31,568 nt of DNA from a virus. A program made the translations under genes and the position numbers. Position 1 is the first letter of the stretch; each line of letters starts with the position of its first letter. Below the pieces are notes generated by a model, which was not told where the DNA came from, did not search any database, and saw only the letters and a list, made by a program, of their open reading frames with translations. Location of the stretch: IMG/VR virus record IMGVR_UViG_3300032304_001935, positions 1 to 31,568 of that record; one strand, 5' to 3'. Shown piece after piece: positions 1-10,407 of this stretch.

Positions 1-1
1 A

Positions 2-639
2 GAATCAATTTGGCCTAATGGCGGAACTGTACCACACCCAACAACTGCTTCGGTATTAGACATTGTGTCTACTAGCACAGATGATGATGGTAGCCCAGTA
101 GGAACAGGGGCAAGAACTGTATACATTGAAGGTTTAAATGGTAGTTACAATATCGTTAGCGAAACTGTTACGCTAAATGGCACAACCAACGTACCAACAG
201 TTAATTCATATCTTTACGTTAACCAGTTTTATGTTGCTACCGTAGGTAGTGGCGGCGCAAACGCAGGTGAAATTACTGCAAAAGTAAGCACAACGCTATA
301 CGACCTTATTGCTGTTGGATACAACCAGCGCACCACGGCGCACTACTGTGTACCTGCGGGATATACTGCATATTTAACGGAAGCTGTTCTTACAGCCGGA
401 CAAGCATCTGGATCTACTTCGGTTACTGCTTTTTTAAAGCAGCATGGCCCAGACGGTATCTTGCGAGTGGAAGCAATATCTACACTAAATAACGGTTCAA
501 TTTCGTATGATTTTGCGTATCCAATTCAAATATTAGAAAAAAATTGTTTTGGTGCAACGGCAATAGGTACCGCCAACAACAACTCAGTCAGCGCGTTTTT
601 TAACTTTGTCTTAATTAAGAACGATCTACAGGTAGCTTA

Positions 640-640
<1 letters not shown>
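2..640 (+). CDS. Phage virion protein, 5' truncated
   Basis: The frame is open from base 2, so this gene begins outside the window; the GTG at 65 is probably internal. About 212 residues are visible. The visible part starts with a loop of the type IVSTSTDDDGSPVGTGART, then a beta-rich stretch (VYIEGLNGSYNIVSETVTL, a NGTTNVPTVNSYLYVNQ segment and GSGGANAGEITAK). This pattern is known to me from structural proteins of many uncultured aquatic phages, where it is thought to be a surface or neck protein. No catalytic motif is seen. The TAA stop overlaps the ATG of the next gene by one base, which suggests translational coupling. The virion role is a family-level inference; the exact position in the particle is unknown. 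Confidence 0.6.
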
Positions 641-2374
<1,734 letters not shown>

Positions 2375-2383
2375 GGACAACAA

Positions 2384-2791
2384 ATGGCAAACCCAAACAT
2401 CGTCAACGTCACATCCATCTTTGGCAACACTGCCTATGTGATTCCATCCACAACCTCAGCCACTACAAGCTGGACACATAACGGCACAACGGCGCTCACT
2501 GGCTTAACACCAGCGGTTGGCACAGTGAACCGCATTACCAGCATTGTCGCGGCAAACACTACGAGCGCGGCGGCATTAGCAACGGTCGGTGTCGGTAACA
2601 ACGCCACGTTTGGATCATCAACTGTAGTGTCTTACCCAGCATACCAAATCTCGGTACCCGCTGGCGCTGCGCTGATCATCACAGACAAGACAACCAGCTT
2701 TTATTTAACAGAAAACCAATCGGTTGGTGTAACATCAGGCACAGCAAGCGCACTCACATTTACTGCCACATTCGAAGCCATTAGTTCTTAA
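2384..2791 (+). CDS. Small fibre-cluster structural protein
   Basis: A 135-residue Thr/Ser/Ala-rich protein without charged clusters, starting MANPNIVNVTSIFGNTAYV. Predicted to be mostly beta strand (repeated short hydrophobic strands such as YQISVPAGAALIIT and ALTFTATFEA). Its ribosome binding site AAGGA overlaps the stop codon of the collagen-like gene (TAAGGACAA, nine bases before ATG). Proteins with this N-terminus occur next to fibre genes in marine T4-like cyanophages as I remember them, suggesting a conserved accessory tail component. No enzymatic motif is visible. The function is unknown; a fibre-associated or capping subunit is the best guess. Confidence 0.6.
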   Translation: MANPNIVNVTSIFGNTAYVIPSTTSATTSWTHNGTTALTGLTPAVGTVNRITSIVAANTTSAAALATVGVGNNATFGSSTVVSYPAYQISVPAGAALIITDKTTSFYLTENQSVGVTSGTASALTFTATFEAISS

Positions 2792-2802
2792 GGACAATAT
2801 AA

Positions 2803-3672
2803 ATGTCCATGCGTTACCTCGGCGGCTTCATAACCACCACGTACAATCCGTTAATTAAGTATCCCCCAACACTTCAATATTTAGTTGTGGCTGGCGGCGG
2901 CGGTGGCGGTCAAGGTTCTGGTACCGCTGGAGACGGCGGCGGCGGTGGAGCTGGCGGACTATTAACGGGTTCAATTACTGCTTCAATAGGCACAACATAT
3001 ACAGTCACTGTTGGTGCGGGAGGTGTTTCTGGGGTTACACCAACTAATGGTGTCAATTCTGTTTTTAGTTCTTTCACTGCAATAGGTGGCGGTTTTGGTG
3101 GAAGAGGAAGCGCAACTGGTGGTGGAGCAAATAATACCAATGGCGCAAACGGTGGATCTGGTGGTGGGTGCGGTGCGTATGGTTCAAATGCGGTTTCCCC
3201 TGGATTAGGCACAGCCGGTCAAGGAAATGATGGCGGTCCTTACGGAAGCAGAGCAGCGCCGTTTAGAGGATCAGGTGGCGGAGGTGCAGGCGCCGCAGGA
3301 GCACAAGGAAACGCCGGCCCTGGAAATGGTGGTATTGGTGTTCAATCATCCATTACTGGCACAGCAGTATATTATGCTGGCGGCGGCGGTGGTGGAACAA
3401 CAGATCCTGCGCTACCCCCAGCGCCCGGTGGTTTAGGTGGCGGAGGTGCTGGTGGTACAGAAGTCACATTAAATGGTGTTGCTGGAACTGCAAACACTGG
3501 TGGCGGCGGCGGTGGTTCTGGTTATGCCACAGCTGGTGGCGCCGGCGGTTCTGGTGTAGTTATTATTTCTGCTCCATATCCAGCGGCTTCAACATCAGGC
3601 TTCCCAGTAGTAACCACATCGGGCGGCAGAACAATTTACCAATTTACCTCATCCGGATCTATTACCTTCTAA
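2803..3672 (+). CDS. Glycine-rich tail fibre/adhesin protein, copy 1
   Basis: A 289-residue protein with runs of Gly throughout residues about 30-255. The core starts at LVVAGGGGGG and contains GTTYTVTVGAGG; the C-terminus ends GGSGVVIIS... and a closing IYQFTSSGSITF strand. This layout is that of the glycine-rich domain found in many phage fibres. Polyglycine type II helix bundles have been shown structurally in the S16 gp38 adhesin, so a similar Gly-helix receptor-binding sandwich is plausible here. The SD AAGGA overlaps the upstream TAA. The next gene is a clear paralogue. High Gly content makes homology searches noisy, so the fold remains inference. Confidence 0.75.
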   Translation: MSMRYLGGFITTTYNPLIKYPPTLQYLVVAGGGGGGQGSGTAGDGGGGGAGGLLTGSITASIGTTYTVTVGAGGVSGVTPTNGVNSVFSSFTAIGGGFGGRGSATGGGANNTNGANGGSGGGCGAYGSNAVSPGLGTAGQGNDGGPYGSRAAPFRGSGGGGAGAAGAQGNAGPGNGGIGVQSSITGTAVYYAGGGGGGTTDPALPPAPGGLGGGGAGGTEVTLNGVAGTANTGGGGGGSGYATAGGAGGSGVVIISAPYPAASTSGFPVVTTSGGRTIYQFTSSGSITF

Positions 3673-3674
3673 CC

Positions 3675-4523
3675 ATGACAATCCCATACTCCGGATCATT
3701 CACACTATCGCAACAGATGCAAGCCAAGGCTGCGTCTAATTGGCCTGTTGCATCAATTATTGTTAGTTATTTAGTTGCTGCGGGTGGCGGCGGTGCGGGC
3801 GGTCAAGAAACCACGTTTGGTGGTGGCGGCTGGGCTGGTGGAGGCGGCGGTGCTGGTGGATTAGTTATAGGAAGTATTTCGATAGTCCCTAGCACAACGT
3901 ATACCGTCACAGTTGGCGCAGGTGGCGCAGGAGGTACATCCTCAAGTTCTCCAACAAATGGCTCCAACGGAAATGACTCAGTTTTTTTTGACATAACAGC
4001 AAACAGTGGGGGAGGTGGCGCTAGAGGCCCCGGGAGTACCTCTGCCATCCCTGGAATAAGTGGCGGTTCAGGGGGAGGAGCGGGCTCATCTAATGTCTCT
4101 ATTGCATCTGGTGGAGCAGCAAACCAAACAAGTCCATCTGGCGGAACGGGTTACGGAAACGCTGGCGGAAGCAGCACTCAAGGTACCGGCAATGGCGGCG
4201 GCGGCGGTGGTGCGGGCGGTGTAGGCGGTTCACCAGCAACTAGAGGTATCGGTTTAGCTTCGTCCATTACGGGATCTTCAGTTACATATAGCACTGGCGG
4301 GCGTGGTATTTATGGCAGTGGAAACACTGCTGGTACGGCTAACAGCGGTAATGGTGGAGATAATGGAATTTCTAATAACGTAGCTTCATTAGCGGGCGGT
4401 TCTGGTGTAGTCATCATCTCATCTTCGGTAGCAGCCACAGCAACTACAGGCTCCCCAGTAACATCCACATCAGGCGGAAACTTTATTTACCAATTCAACT
4501 CTTCTGGTTCAATTACATTCTAG
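3675..4523 (+). CDS. Glycine-rich tail fibre/adhesin protein, copy 2
   Basis: A 282-residue paralogue of the preceding gene, starting two bases after its stop. Both share the order hydrophobic LVxAGGGG strand, a TTYTVTVGAGG strand, a long Gly/Ser/Asn-rich body, GGSGVVIIS, and a terminal IYQFNSSGSITF. The Gly-rich body differs strongly in length and order between the two, while the flanking strands are conserved. That is what is expected if the body is the variable receptor-contacting part. No distinct SD is visible ahead of the ATG (TCTAACCATG), so translation may depend on coupling with copy 1. The role in host recognition is inferred. Confidence 0.75.
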   Translation: MTIPYSGSFTLSQQMQAKAASNWPVASIIVSYLVAAGGGGAGGQETTFGGGGWAGGGGGAGGLVIGSISIVPSTTYTVTVGAGGAGGTSSSSPTNGSNGNDSVFFDITANSGGGGARGPGSTSAIPGISGGSGGGAGSSNVSIASGGAANQTSPSGGTGYGNAGGSSTQGTGNGGGGGGAGGVGGSPATRGIGLASSITGSSVTYSTGGRGIYGSGNTAGTANSGNGGDNGISNNVASLAGGSGVVIISSSVAATATTGSPVTSTSGGNFIYQFNSSGSITF

Positions 4524-4532
4524 AGATTAGCT

Positions 4533-4850
4533 ATGGCACATTTCGCAAAAATCCAAAACAACATTGTTACCCAAGTCATTGTGGCTGAACAAGACGTGAT
4601 TGACAGTGGTCTTTTTGGTGATCCGGCATCATGGATTCAGACATCCTATAACACCCACAATGGCGTTCATGTCCTTGGTGGCACACCACTACGCAAGAAC
4701 TTTGCTGGCGTTGGATACACATACGACCCCGTAGCGGATGAGTTTAATCCGCCGTTTGTTGCTGAGGTAGTAGAAGATGTTATAATACCGTCACAAACTG
4801 CTACAGAATCTGTCTCAATTACAACGGCATCGGAAACAATTAATCTATGA
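4533..4850 (+). CDS. Small tail protein of the MAHFAKI type
   Basis: A 105-residue protein beginning MAHFAKIQNNIVTQVIVAEQD, followed by SWIQTSYNTHNGVHVLGGTP and RKNFAGVGYTYDPVADEF. This set of motifs is highly characteristic of a small tail-associated protein present, often in several copies, in T4-like cyanophages and other aquatic phages. Its biochemical role is not known. The C-terminal 25 residues are Thr/Ser/Val-rich and less conserved. The stop codon overlaps the start of the giant LamG gene (ATGA), so the two are probably translationally coupled and may form one fibre complex. Confidence 0.75.
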   Translation: MAHFAKIQNNIVTQVIVAEQDVIDSGLFGDPASWIQTSYNTHNGVHVLGGTPLRKNFAGVGYTYDPVADEFNPPFVAEVVEDVIIPSQTATESVSITTASETINL

Positions 4851-7800
4851 GCAATCGTTGGCCCGGCGGCATAATTAACGCAACAGCACCAGTACCCACT
4901 GGCGGTGGTGCAGGCGATTCTGCGCCTGGTGTTTGGACAATAGACCAAGCTGACCAGTACATTGCTGTCCAAGAATGGCCCGGCACAGGCATACCCGACC
5001 CACAGTTCCAATACGTCACTGCGTTACTTCACGGTGACGGCGTTAACGGCGGTCAGAACAACACCTTCTTAGACTCATCGTCTAACAACTTCAGCATCAC
5101 CCGCAACGGCAACACCACACAAGGGTCGTTCAGCCCGTATGGTAATTTGTGGAGTAACTTCTTTACGACAAACAATTATTTAACTGCCCCAGCGAATGCA
5201 GCATTTCAGATGGGCAGCGGCGACTTTACCATTGAAGCGTGGATATTTCCAACCGCTACGGCTGGCTCTAGCAATAGTGAAGTAATTAGCTATGGAGCGC
5301 CTAACGAATTTGATGGATGGCATTTCTATCAAGTCGCATCTACTAATGTATTAAGTTTTGGACTTAACTATGCTGGTTTAATTGTTTCATCATCTGCTGC
5401 ATTACCCTTAAACACATGGACTCATGTCGCTGTTACAAGAAGCGGAACTACATTTAAATTATGGATTAACGGCGTAAATGATGGAACAGCTACTAGTTCT
5501 ACATCTCAATCTACAAATGCAAACGATAAACTTTATGTAGGTACAGGCTCTTACAGCCAAGGTGCTGACAGGTCATTTATTGGTTATATTTCAAATGCAA
5601 GGGTAATTAAAGGTTCTGCAATATACTCGGCTACATTTACCCCAAGCACAACACCATTAACTGCTATTAGCGGAACTTCTGTTTTAACTTGCCAGTCTAA
5701 TCGATTCATTGACAACAGCTCTAACGCTTTCGCAATTACTGTTACAGGATCACCATCAGTCCAACGCTTCTCGCCCTTCCAAAACCTAGCAACGTATCAG
5801 CCAGCCGTAATCGGCGGGTCGGGGTACTTTGATGGTACGGGAGACTTTTTAACTGTTGCTAATAACGCAGCATTAAATGTAGAAACTGGGGACTTTTGTG
5901 TTGAGTGCTGGTTTAATAGGCCAAGTTATGCTAGTGGCACAGATTCAGACATTTTGGTTGCAAAAGGCACAAATAATTTTGTTTTGGCTATTAACCCATC
6001 TAATCAAATACAATTTGCGCAATATGGTGTGGCGCTTTTACTTACATCAACAACTATAGTAACATACAATCAATGGTTTCATGTAGCAGTAACAAGATCT
6101 GGCACTACATTAAGAATGTTTGTTAATGGTGTGCAGGAAGCAAGCACAACAAGTTCTGCAAACTTCACATCTACAACAGCATTAAACATTGGTTTAGATC
6201 CATTAAATACAGCCCAAAAATTTATCGGCTACATTTCAAATTTGAGGCTCGTTAAAGGTTCTGCAGTTTATACATCAGCGTTCACCCCAAGTACCGCCCC
6301 GTTGACAGCTGTGTCTGGCACATCTCTGCTTACCAACTTCACCAACGGCGCTATTTTTGACAGTGACGCATCCAACAACTTTGAAACAGTTGGCAACGCT
6401 CAGATCAGCACCAGCGTGGTTAAGTACGGCACTGGCAGTATGGCGTTTGATGGAAGTGGTGATGGTTTAAATGCACCAGATTCCCCTCAATTTGATATGG
6501 GAAGCGGTAATTTTACTGTTGAAATGTGGTTGTACGCTAACTCTTTAAGTGGTGAACAGTTTTTAGTGGGGCAACATAACAATTCTACTTACTATGCACC
6601 ATTTAGATTTGCATTTGATGGCTCACGACTTGTAGCATTTATGAGTACAACTGGTTCATCTTGGGGTCTTCGTTTAGAAGCGGGTTCTTCTTTAAGCACA
6701 TCAACTTGGTATCACATTGCACTAGTAAGGAATGGAACTTCATTTAAGATATATGTAAATGGAAATCAGTATGATTCTGGCACATTAAACGGTGCTTTAT
6801 ATAACTCAACAGACATTATGAGAGTTGGATGGGGGTCTATTAGTGCAGGTGTTTTTTCATTGAATGGTTACATCGATGACCTACGCATAACGAAGGGCTA
6901 CGCCCGATACTGGTACAACTTCCAGCCTCCGACCAGAGCATTCCCGAACTACGGCGGCACAGTAGTACAGCCAGTAGAAGATCCATTGTTCCAGTACAAC
7001 ACGCTGCTACTTAACGGCAACGGAACCAACGGAGCGCAGAACAATACATTCCTAGACTCCTCTACCAATAACTTTACGATTACTCGTAACGGCAATACGA
7101 CACAGGGTAGCTTTAGTCCTTACGGAACATTGTGGAGTAACTTCTTTAATGGTAGCAATGCATATTTAACCGCTCCTAATGACACAAACTGGCAGATAGG
7201 AAGCACTTCTACTTATTCTGTTGAGGCGTGGGTTAATGTTGGGTCAACTAGCGCACAAAGCGCATTATGCGGGGCATTAAACAGATGGTGGCTCGGGTCC
7301 AATTTTACTGACGTATCAGGAGCTTCAGGTAAGTTTTGCTTTGCAGTATTTAATGGTTCTAGCTGGCAGACAATAAGCTCAGCAACAACAGTAGTCGCCG
7401 GGACTTGGTACCATGTTGCTGCAACGTTTAATAATGGAACAACACGACTGTATATTAATGGTGTTCAAGAGGCAACAACAACCGGCGTGGCAACTAATAC
7501 CGCAACAGGCACATTGTTTGTCGGAGCAATTTTAAATCCAGGTTATAGTTACGGATTAACTGGTTATCTGTCAAATATTAGAATTACTAAAGGCAGCGCT
7601 TTACCTTATACGGCAAACTTTACACCTAGCACTACTCCATTAACAGCGGTTAGCGGAACAGTATTTTTATCGTGCCAGTCTAACCGTTTTGTTGACAACT
7701 CCACTAATAATTACACAATTACAGCATCAGGCACACCATCAGTCCAACGCTTCTCACCATTTAAGCCAACAGCACCATACTCTACTAGCGTAATAGGTGG

Positions 7801-8959
7801 AAGTGGGTACTTTGATGGAACTGGGGATAGTTTAAGCGTTGCAAACAACACGGCACTAGAGTTTGGTTCTGGCGACTTTACGATTGAAACATTTGTATAT
7901 TTTAATTCTTTGGCTACAAATCGAGGGATTGTTTACCTCGGCACGGATCCAAATTCAAACTTTTCTTACGGATTACAGTGGTCTGGTAATGTACTGTATT
8001 TTTGGTATACAACGAATGGTTCGGACTTAACAAACAAAAACGCTTCTTGGACTCCAGTAACAAGTACTTGGTATCATGTTGCCGTAACAAGAAGTGGTAA
8101 CGACCTTAGATTTTTTGTAGACGGTGCGCAGATTGGCACAACGCAAAGTCTTTCTGGCGTTACTATTTTTGACTCAACATCAGCAATGTTAATTGGCGGT
8201 GAAGCTACTGGCTCCCCAACTTCACTACCTGGGCCAATGAATGGCTATATTAGTAACTTACGCATATTAAAGGGAACTGCGTTATACACGTCAAACTTTA
8301 CTGTGCCAACAGCGCCGCTTACAGCCATTACCAATACGTCTTTGCTTACTAGCATGACCAACGCTGGCATCCCCGACCTTGCTATGATGAACAACTGGGA
8401 AACAGTGGGTAATGCACAAGTCAGCACAGCGCAGTCTAAGTTTGGCGGTAGCAGCTTGGCGTTTGATGGTACTACTGACGGATTAGTGTTAGCTAGCAAT
8501 CCACCGCAAGTGTTAAGGGGTGATTTTACTATTGAAAGTTGGGTATATTTAAATAACACAACAGGCTTCCAAACAATTATTGGAAGATGGCAACCATCAA
8601 ATCAAGAATATTTGCTGTGGGTTAGTAGTGGAACTGTTCAATTCTATCTTAGGGCATTTAGCGACTCAACGCCTTTAGTTAGTTCATCTTCTACATTATC
8701 TGCTACAACTTGGACTCATGTTGCAGTAATTAGGAATGGTAGCACTTTTACAATATATATTAACGGAACATCGGCTGGAACGGCAACAAATTCATCTGCA
8801 ATGACAGTTACAAATGCAGCTACAACTGTTGGCTCTATTTTGCCTGGCTTTTCTGGATATGATTTGAATGGCTTTATCCAAGACCTACGTATTACGAACG
8901 GAATAGCCCGCTACGTACAGCCGTTCACACCACCGACACAAGCATTTCAGACATATTAA
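4847..8959 (+). CDS. Giant adhesin with six LamG/concanavalin A-like modules
   Basis: A 1370-residue protein, the second largest here. After an N-terminal segment with the SAPGVWTIDQADQY motif (about 25-40) come six LamG-like lectin modules: A about 54-311, B 318-500, C 509-700, A' 715-975, B' 978-1168, C' 1182-1370. Each has a strand such as YFDGTGDFLTVANNAAL, then GDFTIEAWIF, a WTHVAVTRSGTTFKLWING strand and GYISNxRxxKG. A/A', B/B' and C/C' are each other's closest relatives, so a three-module cassette was duplicated in tandem. LamG domains bind sugars in other proteins; here they probably serve as receptor-binding or glycan-binding parts of a tail fibre. The preceding gene overlaps by four bases. 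No signal peptide is seen. Confidence 0.85.
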   Translation: MSNRWPGGIINATAPVPTGGGAGDSAPGVWTIDQADQYIAVQEWPGTGIPDPQFQYVTALLHGDGVNGGQNNTFLDSSSNNFSITRNGNTTQGSFSPYGNLWSNFFTTNNYLTAPANAAFQMGSGDFTIEAWIFPTATAGSSNSEVISYGAPNEFDGWHFYQVASTNVLSFGLNYAGLIVSSSAALPLNTWTHVAVTRSGTTFKLWINGVNDGTATSSTSQSTNANDKLYVGTGSYSQGADRSFIGYISNARVIKGSAIYSATFTPSTTPLTAISGTSVLTCQSNRFIDNSSNAFAITVTGSPSVQRFSPFQNLATYQPAVIGGSGYFDGTGDFLTVANNAALNVETGDFCVECWFNRPSYASGTDSDILVAKGTNNFVLAINPSNQIQFAQYGVALLLTSTTIVTYNQWFHVAVTRSGTTLRMFVNGVQEASTTSSANFTSTTALNIGLDPLNTAQKFIGYISNLRLVKGSAVYTSAFTPSTAPLTAVSGTSLLTNFTNGAIFDSDASNNFETVGNAQISTSVVKYGTGSMAFDGSGDGLNAPDSPQFDMGSGNFTVEMWLYANSLSGEQFLVGQHNNSTYYAPFRFAFDGSRLVAFMSTTGSSWGLRLEAGSSLSTSTWYHIALVRNGTSFKIYVNGNQYDSGTLNGALYNSTDIMRVGWGSISAGVFSLNGYIDDLRITKGYARYWYNFQPPTRAFPNYGGTVVQPVEDPLFQYNTLLLNGNGTNGAQNNTFLDSSTNNFTITRNGNTTQGSFSPYGTLWSNFFNGSNAYLTAPNDTNWQIGSTSTYSVEAWVNVGSTSAQSALCGALNRWWLGSNFTDVSGASGKFCFAVFNGSSWQTISSATTVVAGTWYHVAATFNNGTTRLYINGVQEATTTGVATNTATGTLFVGAILNPGYSYGLTGYLSNIRITKGSALPYTANFTPSTTPLTAVSGTVFLSCQSNRFVDNSTNNYTITASGTPSVQRFSPFKPTAPYSTSVIGGSGYFDGTGDSLSVANNTALEFGSGDFTIETFVYFNSLATNRGIVYLGTDPNSNFSYGLQWSGNVLYFWYTTNGSDLTNKNASWTPVTSTWYHVAVTRSGNDLRFFVDGAQIGTTQSLSGVTIFDSTSAMLIGGEATGSPTSLPGPMNGYISNLRILKGTALYTSNFTVPTAPLTAITNTSLLTSMTNAGIPDLAMMNNWETVGNAQVSTAQSKFGGSSLAFDGTTDGLVLASNPPQVLRGDFTIESWVYLNNTTGFQTIIGRWQPSNQEYLLWVSSGTVQFYLRAFSDSTPLVSSSSTLSATTWTHVAVIRNGSTFTIYINGTSAGTATNSSAMTVTNAATTVGSILPGFSGYDLNGFIQDLRITNGIARYVQPFTPPTQAFQTY
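4990..8956 (+). repeat. Two-copy tandem repeat of a LamG triple cassette
   Basis: About 2 kb (roughly 4990-6950) is repeated at about 6975-8956 within the giant adhesin gene. Landmarks of the first module in each copy are near 5059-5163 and 7045-7150. There the encoded peptide is almost the same (NTFLDSS, ITRNGNTTQGSFSPYG, LWSNFF) but many third-codon positions differ. Boundaries are approximate because they were taken from protein motifs. Confidence 0.7.
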
Positions 8960-8968
8960 GGATAAATT

Positions 8969-9310
8969 ATGACACTATACTCCAAGCTGGGATCCATACC
9001 CTACCCATACACCGACGGCACAAGCGGCTGGATCGAGGTACCAGACAAGCCAATTCCGCCCGAAGGTAAAGAGGTTGTCTGGTGGTATCCACCAGGCTGG
9101 GTCATTCGCGACCCCCAGCCAGAAGCAAGGCCAGGCTATGTGTGGTCTTGGTCTGAGTCCGAGGAGCAGTGGAACGAGTACCCTATCGTACAGCCCGATC
9201 CACCCATTCCACCAGATCCTCCCGTGCCAACACCCACAGCCAGCCCAACAGTAAGTTTTTCATTTAGCACTGGTACTGGCGCAGATACAATAACCCTAAC
9301 AGGGGCGTAA
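8969..9310 (+). CDS. Pro/Trp-rich fibre-cluster protein of unknown function
   Basis: A 113-residue protein with an AAGGA SD overlapping the preceding stop. The N-terminal part is rich in aromatic residues and Pro (GWIEVPDKPIPPEGKEVVWW, PPGWVIRD, YVWSWSESEEQW). A Pro-rich linker follows (DPPIPPDPPVPTPT, about 77-90) and then a short Thr/Ser-rich tail. It is the last gene before a terminator-like element at 9302-9324. I do not recognise the family. Its position suggests a virion component or fibre accessory. No catalytic residues or membrane segments are visible. Confidence 0.5.
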   Translation: MTLYSKLGSIPYPYTDGTSGWIEVPDKPIPPEGKEVVWWYPPGWVIRDPQPEARPGYVWSWSESEEQWNEYPIVQPDPPIPPDPPVPTPTASPTVSFSFSTGTGADTITLTGA

Positions 9311-9324
9311 AACCCGAGTTTTTT
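9302..9324 (+). terminator. Weak terminator-like element, composite copy 1
   Basis: AGGGGCG at the gene end is followed by AAAACCC and a run of six T (9319-9324). The visible stem is only three or four base pairs (GGG with CCC), so intrinsic termination would be weak. It is listed because the same arrangement, with better stems, occurs at 14202-14224 and 20457-20479, each fused to the same downstream motif. Confidence 0.4.
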
Positions 9325-9341
9325 GCATTAGTATATACAGG
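9325..9341 (+). promoter_or_regulatory. Putative phage promoter motif, copy 1
   Basis: GCATTAGTATATACAGG follows a T-run directly and lies 20 bases upstream of the glycosyltransferase ATG. The same 17-base motif (consensus GCATTAGTRTATRYAGG) occurs at 14225 and 20480. An AT-rich segment ending in A-GG is compatible with a promoter whose transcript starts at G. It lacks a -35 box at normal sigma70 spacing, so a phage-encoded RNA polymerase or a phage-modified host enzyme is a possible user. Confidence 0.5.
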
Positions 9342-9360
9342 ATACTAAGCGGAGAAATCC

Positions 9361-10407
9361 ATGAAAATAGCTGTATATGCTATTGCAAAAAACGAAGAAA
9401 AGCATGTAAAACGGTTTTGTGAATCAGCCCAAGAGGCAGATTTGATCGTCATAACCGATACAGGTTCAGAAGACAATACGGTTGAGGAGGCTAAAAAGCA
9501 TGGGGCTCTGGTTCATTCCATTCGCATTAATCCTTTTCGCTTCGATGTGGCTCGTAACGCCGCACTAGCACTATTGCCTGCCGACGTAGATGTCTGCGTC
9601 TCGATGGACCTTGATGAGGTGCTGTTGCCAGGTTGGCGAAAAGAAATTGAGCAGTGCTGGTCGGAAGACATTACGCGATTAAACATTGGCTTTGACTTTG
9701 GTCAGCACCGTGTGTTTTATCCGTCCCGAGCACACAATCGGCATGGGTATTATTGGAAGTACCCCTGCCATGAGTACATCACACCAGATCAACGGGTGGC
9801 AGACATTTGTGGTCATACGTCATTTGTAATGATGTCACACAAACCAGACAATACAAAATCAAGGGGGCAGTACCTTGATCTGCTAGAGATGGCAACAAAA
9901 GAAGATCCAAACTGCCACCGCAGTTGTTATTATTACGGCAGGGAGTTAACCTACCGGTCACGGTGGCTTGATGCGCAAACAGAATTAGAGCGTTACCTGA
10001 CGCTACCAACAGCAACGTGGCCACTAGAACGAAGCCACGTCATGCGCATGATTGGTAGCTGCCTAGAGAAACAAGACAAAGACGGCCTGAAGTGGTTTAG
10101 GCTAGCAGTAATAGAAGATCCTAGCATACGTGAAAATTGGTACGACTTAGCAATGACTTGCTACCAAAAACACCAGTGGATTGAGTCTTATGCGGCAGCC
10201 AAGAAGGCGCTAGAGATTAAAGACAACATGGCGCAGCACACTGGCAGCGCAGACGCCTGGGGTTTTATGACATACGATTTGGTGGCGATTGCCGCGTACC
10301 ATTTGAAATTGAAAGACGAAGCAATTAAGTTTGGCAGCATCGCACTACAGATGCAACCCGAAAACCAACGACTAATAGATAACCTAAAGTTTTATAAGGA
10401 ATTATAA
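9361..10407 (+). CDS. Family 2 glycosyltransferase with C-terminal TPR-like helices
   Basis: A 348-residue protein, ATG preceded by GGAGA with five-base spacing. The GT-A core shows the nucleotide-binding start IAVYAIAKNEEKHVKRF (3-19), DTGSEDNT (33-40) and a DxD-type motif MDLDE (Asp83, Asp85), which normally binds the metal and sugar nucleotide. Residues about 190-345 are helical with TPR-like spacing (YYYGRELTYRSRWLDAQTEL, WYDLAMTCYQKHQWIESYAA). GT2 enzymes fused to TPRs are common in phages and bacteria. The gene sits between fibre genes, so it may glycosylate fibre proteins or host surface sugars; this is inference. The stop overlaps the next ATG by one base. Confidence 0.85.
   Translation: MKIAVYAIAKNEEKHVKRFCESAQEADLIVITDTGSEDNTVEEAKKHGALVHSIRINPFRFDVARNAALALLPADVDVCVSMDLDEVLLPGWRKEIEQCWSEDITRLNIGFDFGQHRVFYPSRAHNRHGYYWKYPCHEYITPDQRVADICGHTSFVMMSHKPDNTKSRGQYLDLLEMATKEDPNCHRSCYYYGRELTYRSRWLDAQTELERYLTLPTATWPLERSHVMRMIGSCLEKQDKDGLKWFRLAVIEDPSIRENWYDLAMTCYQKHQWIESYAAAKKALEIKDNMAQHTGSADAWGFMTYDLVAIAAYHLKLKDEAIKFGSIALQMQPENQRLIDNLKFYKEL

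Noticed and set aside
9323-9346. Sigma70 promoter using TTGCAT as -35 and GATACT as -10
   Set aside because: The spacing is 12 bases instead of about 17, and the -10 is not conserved in the other two copies.
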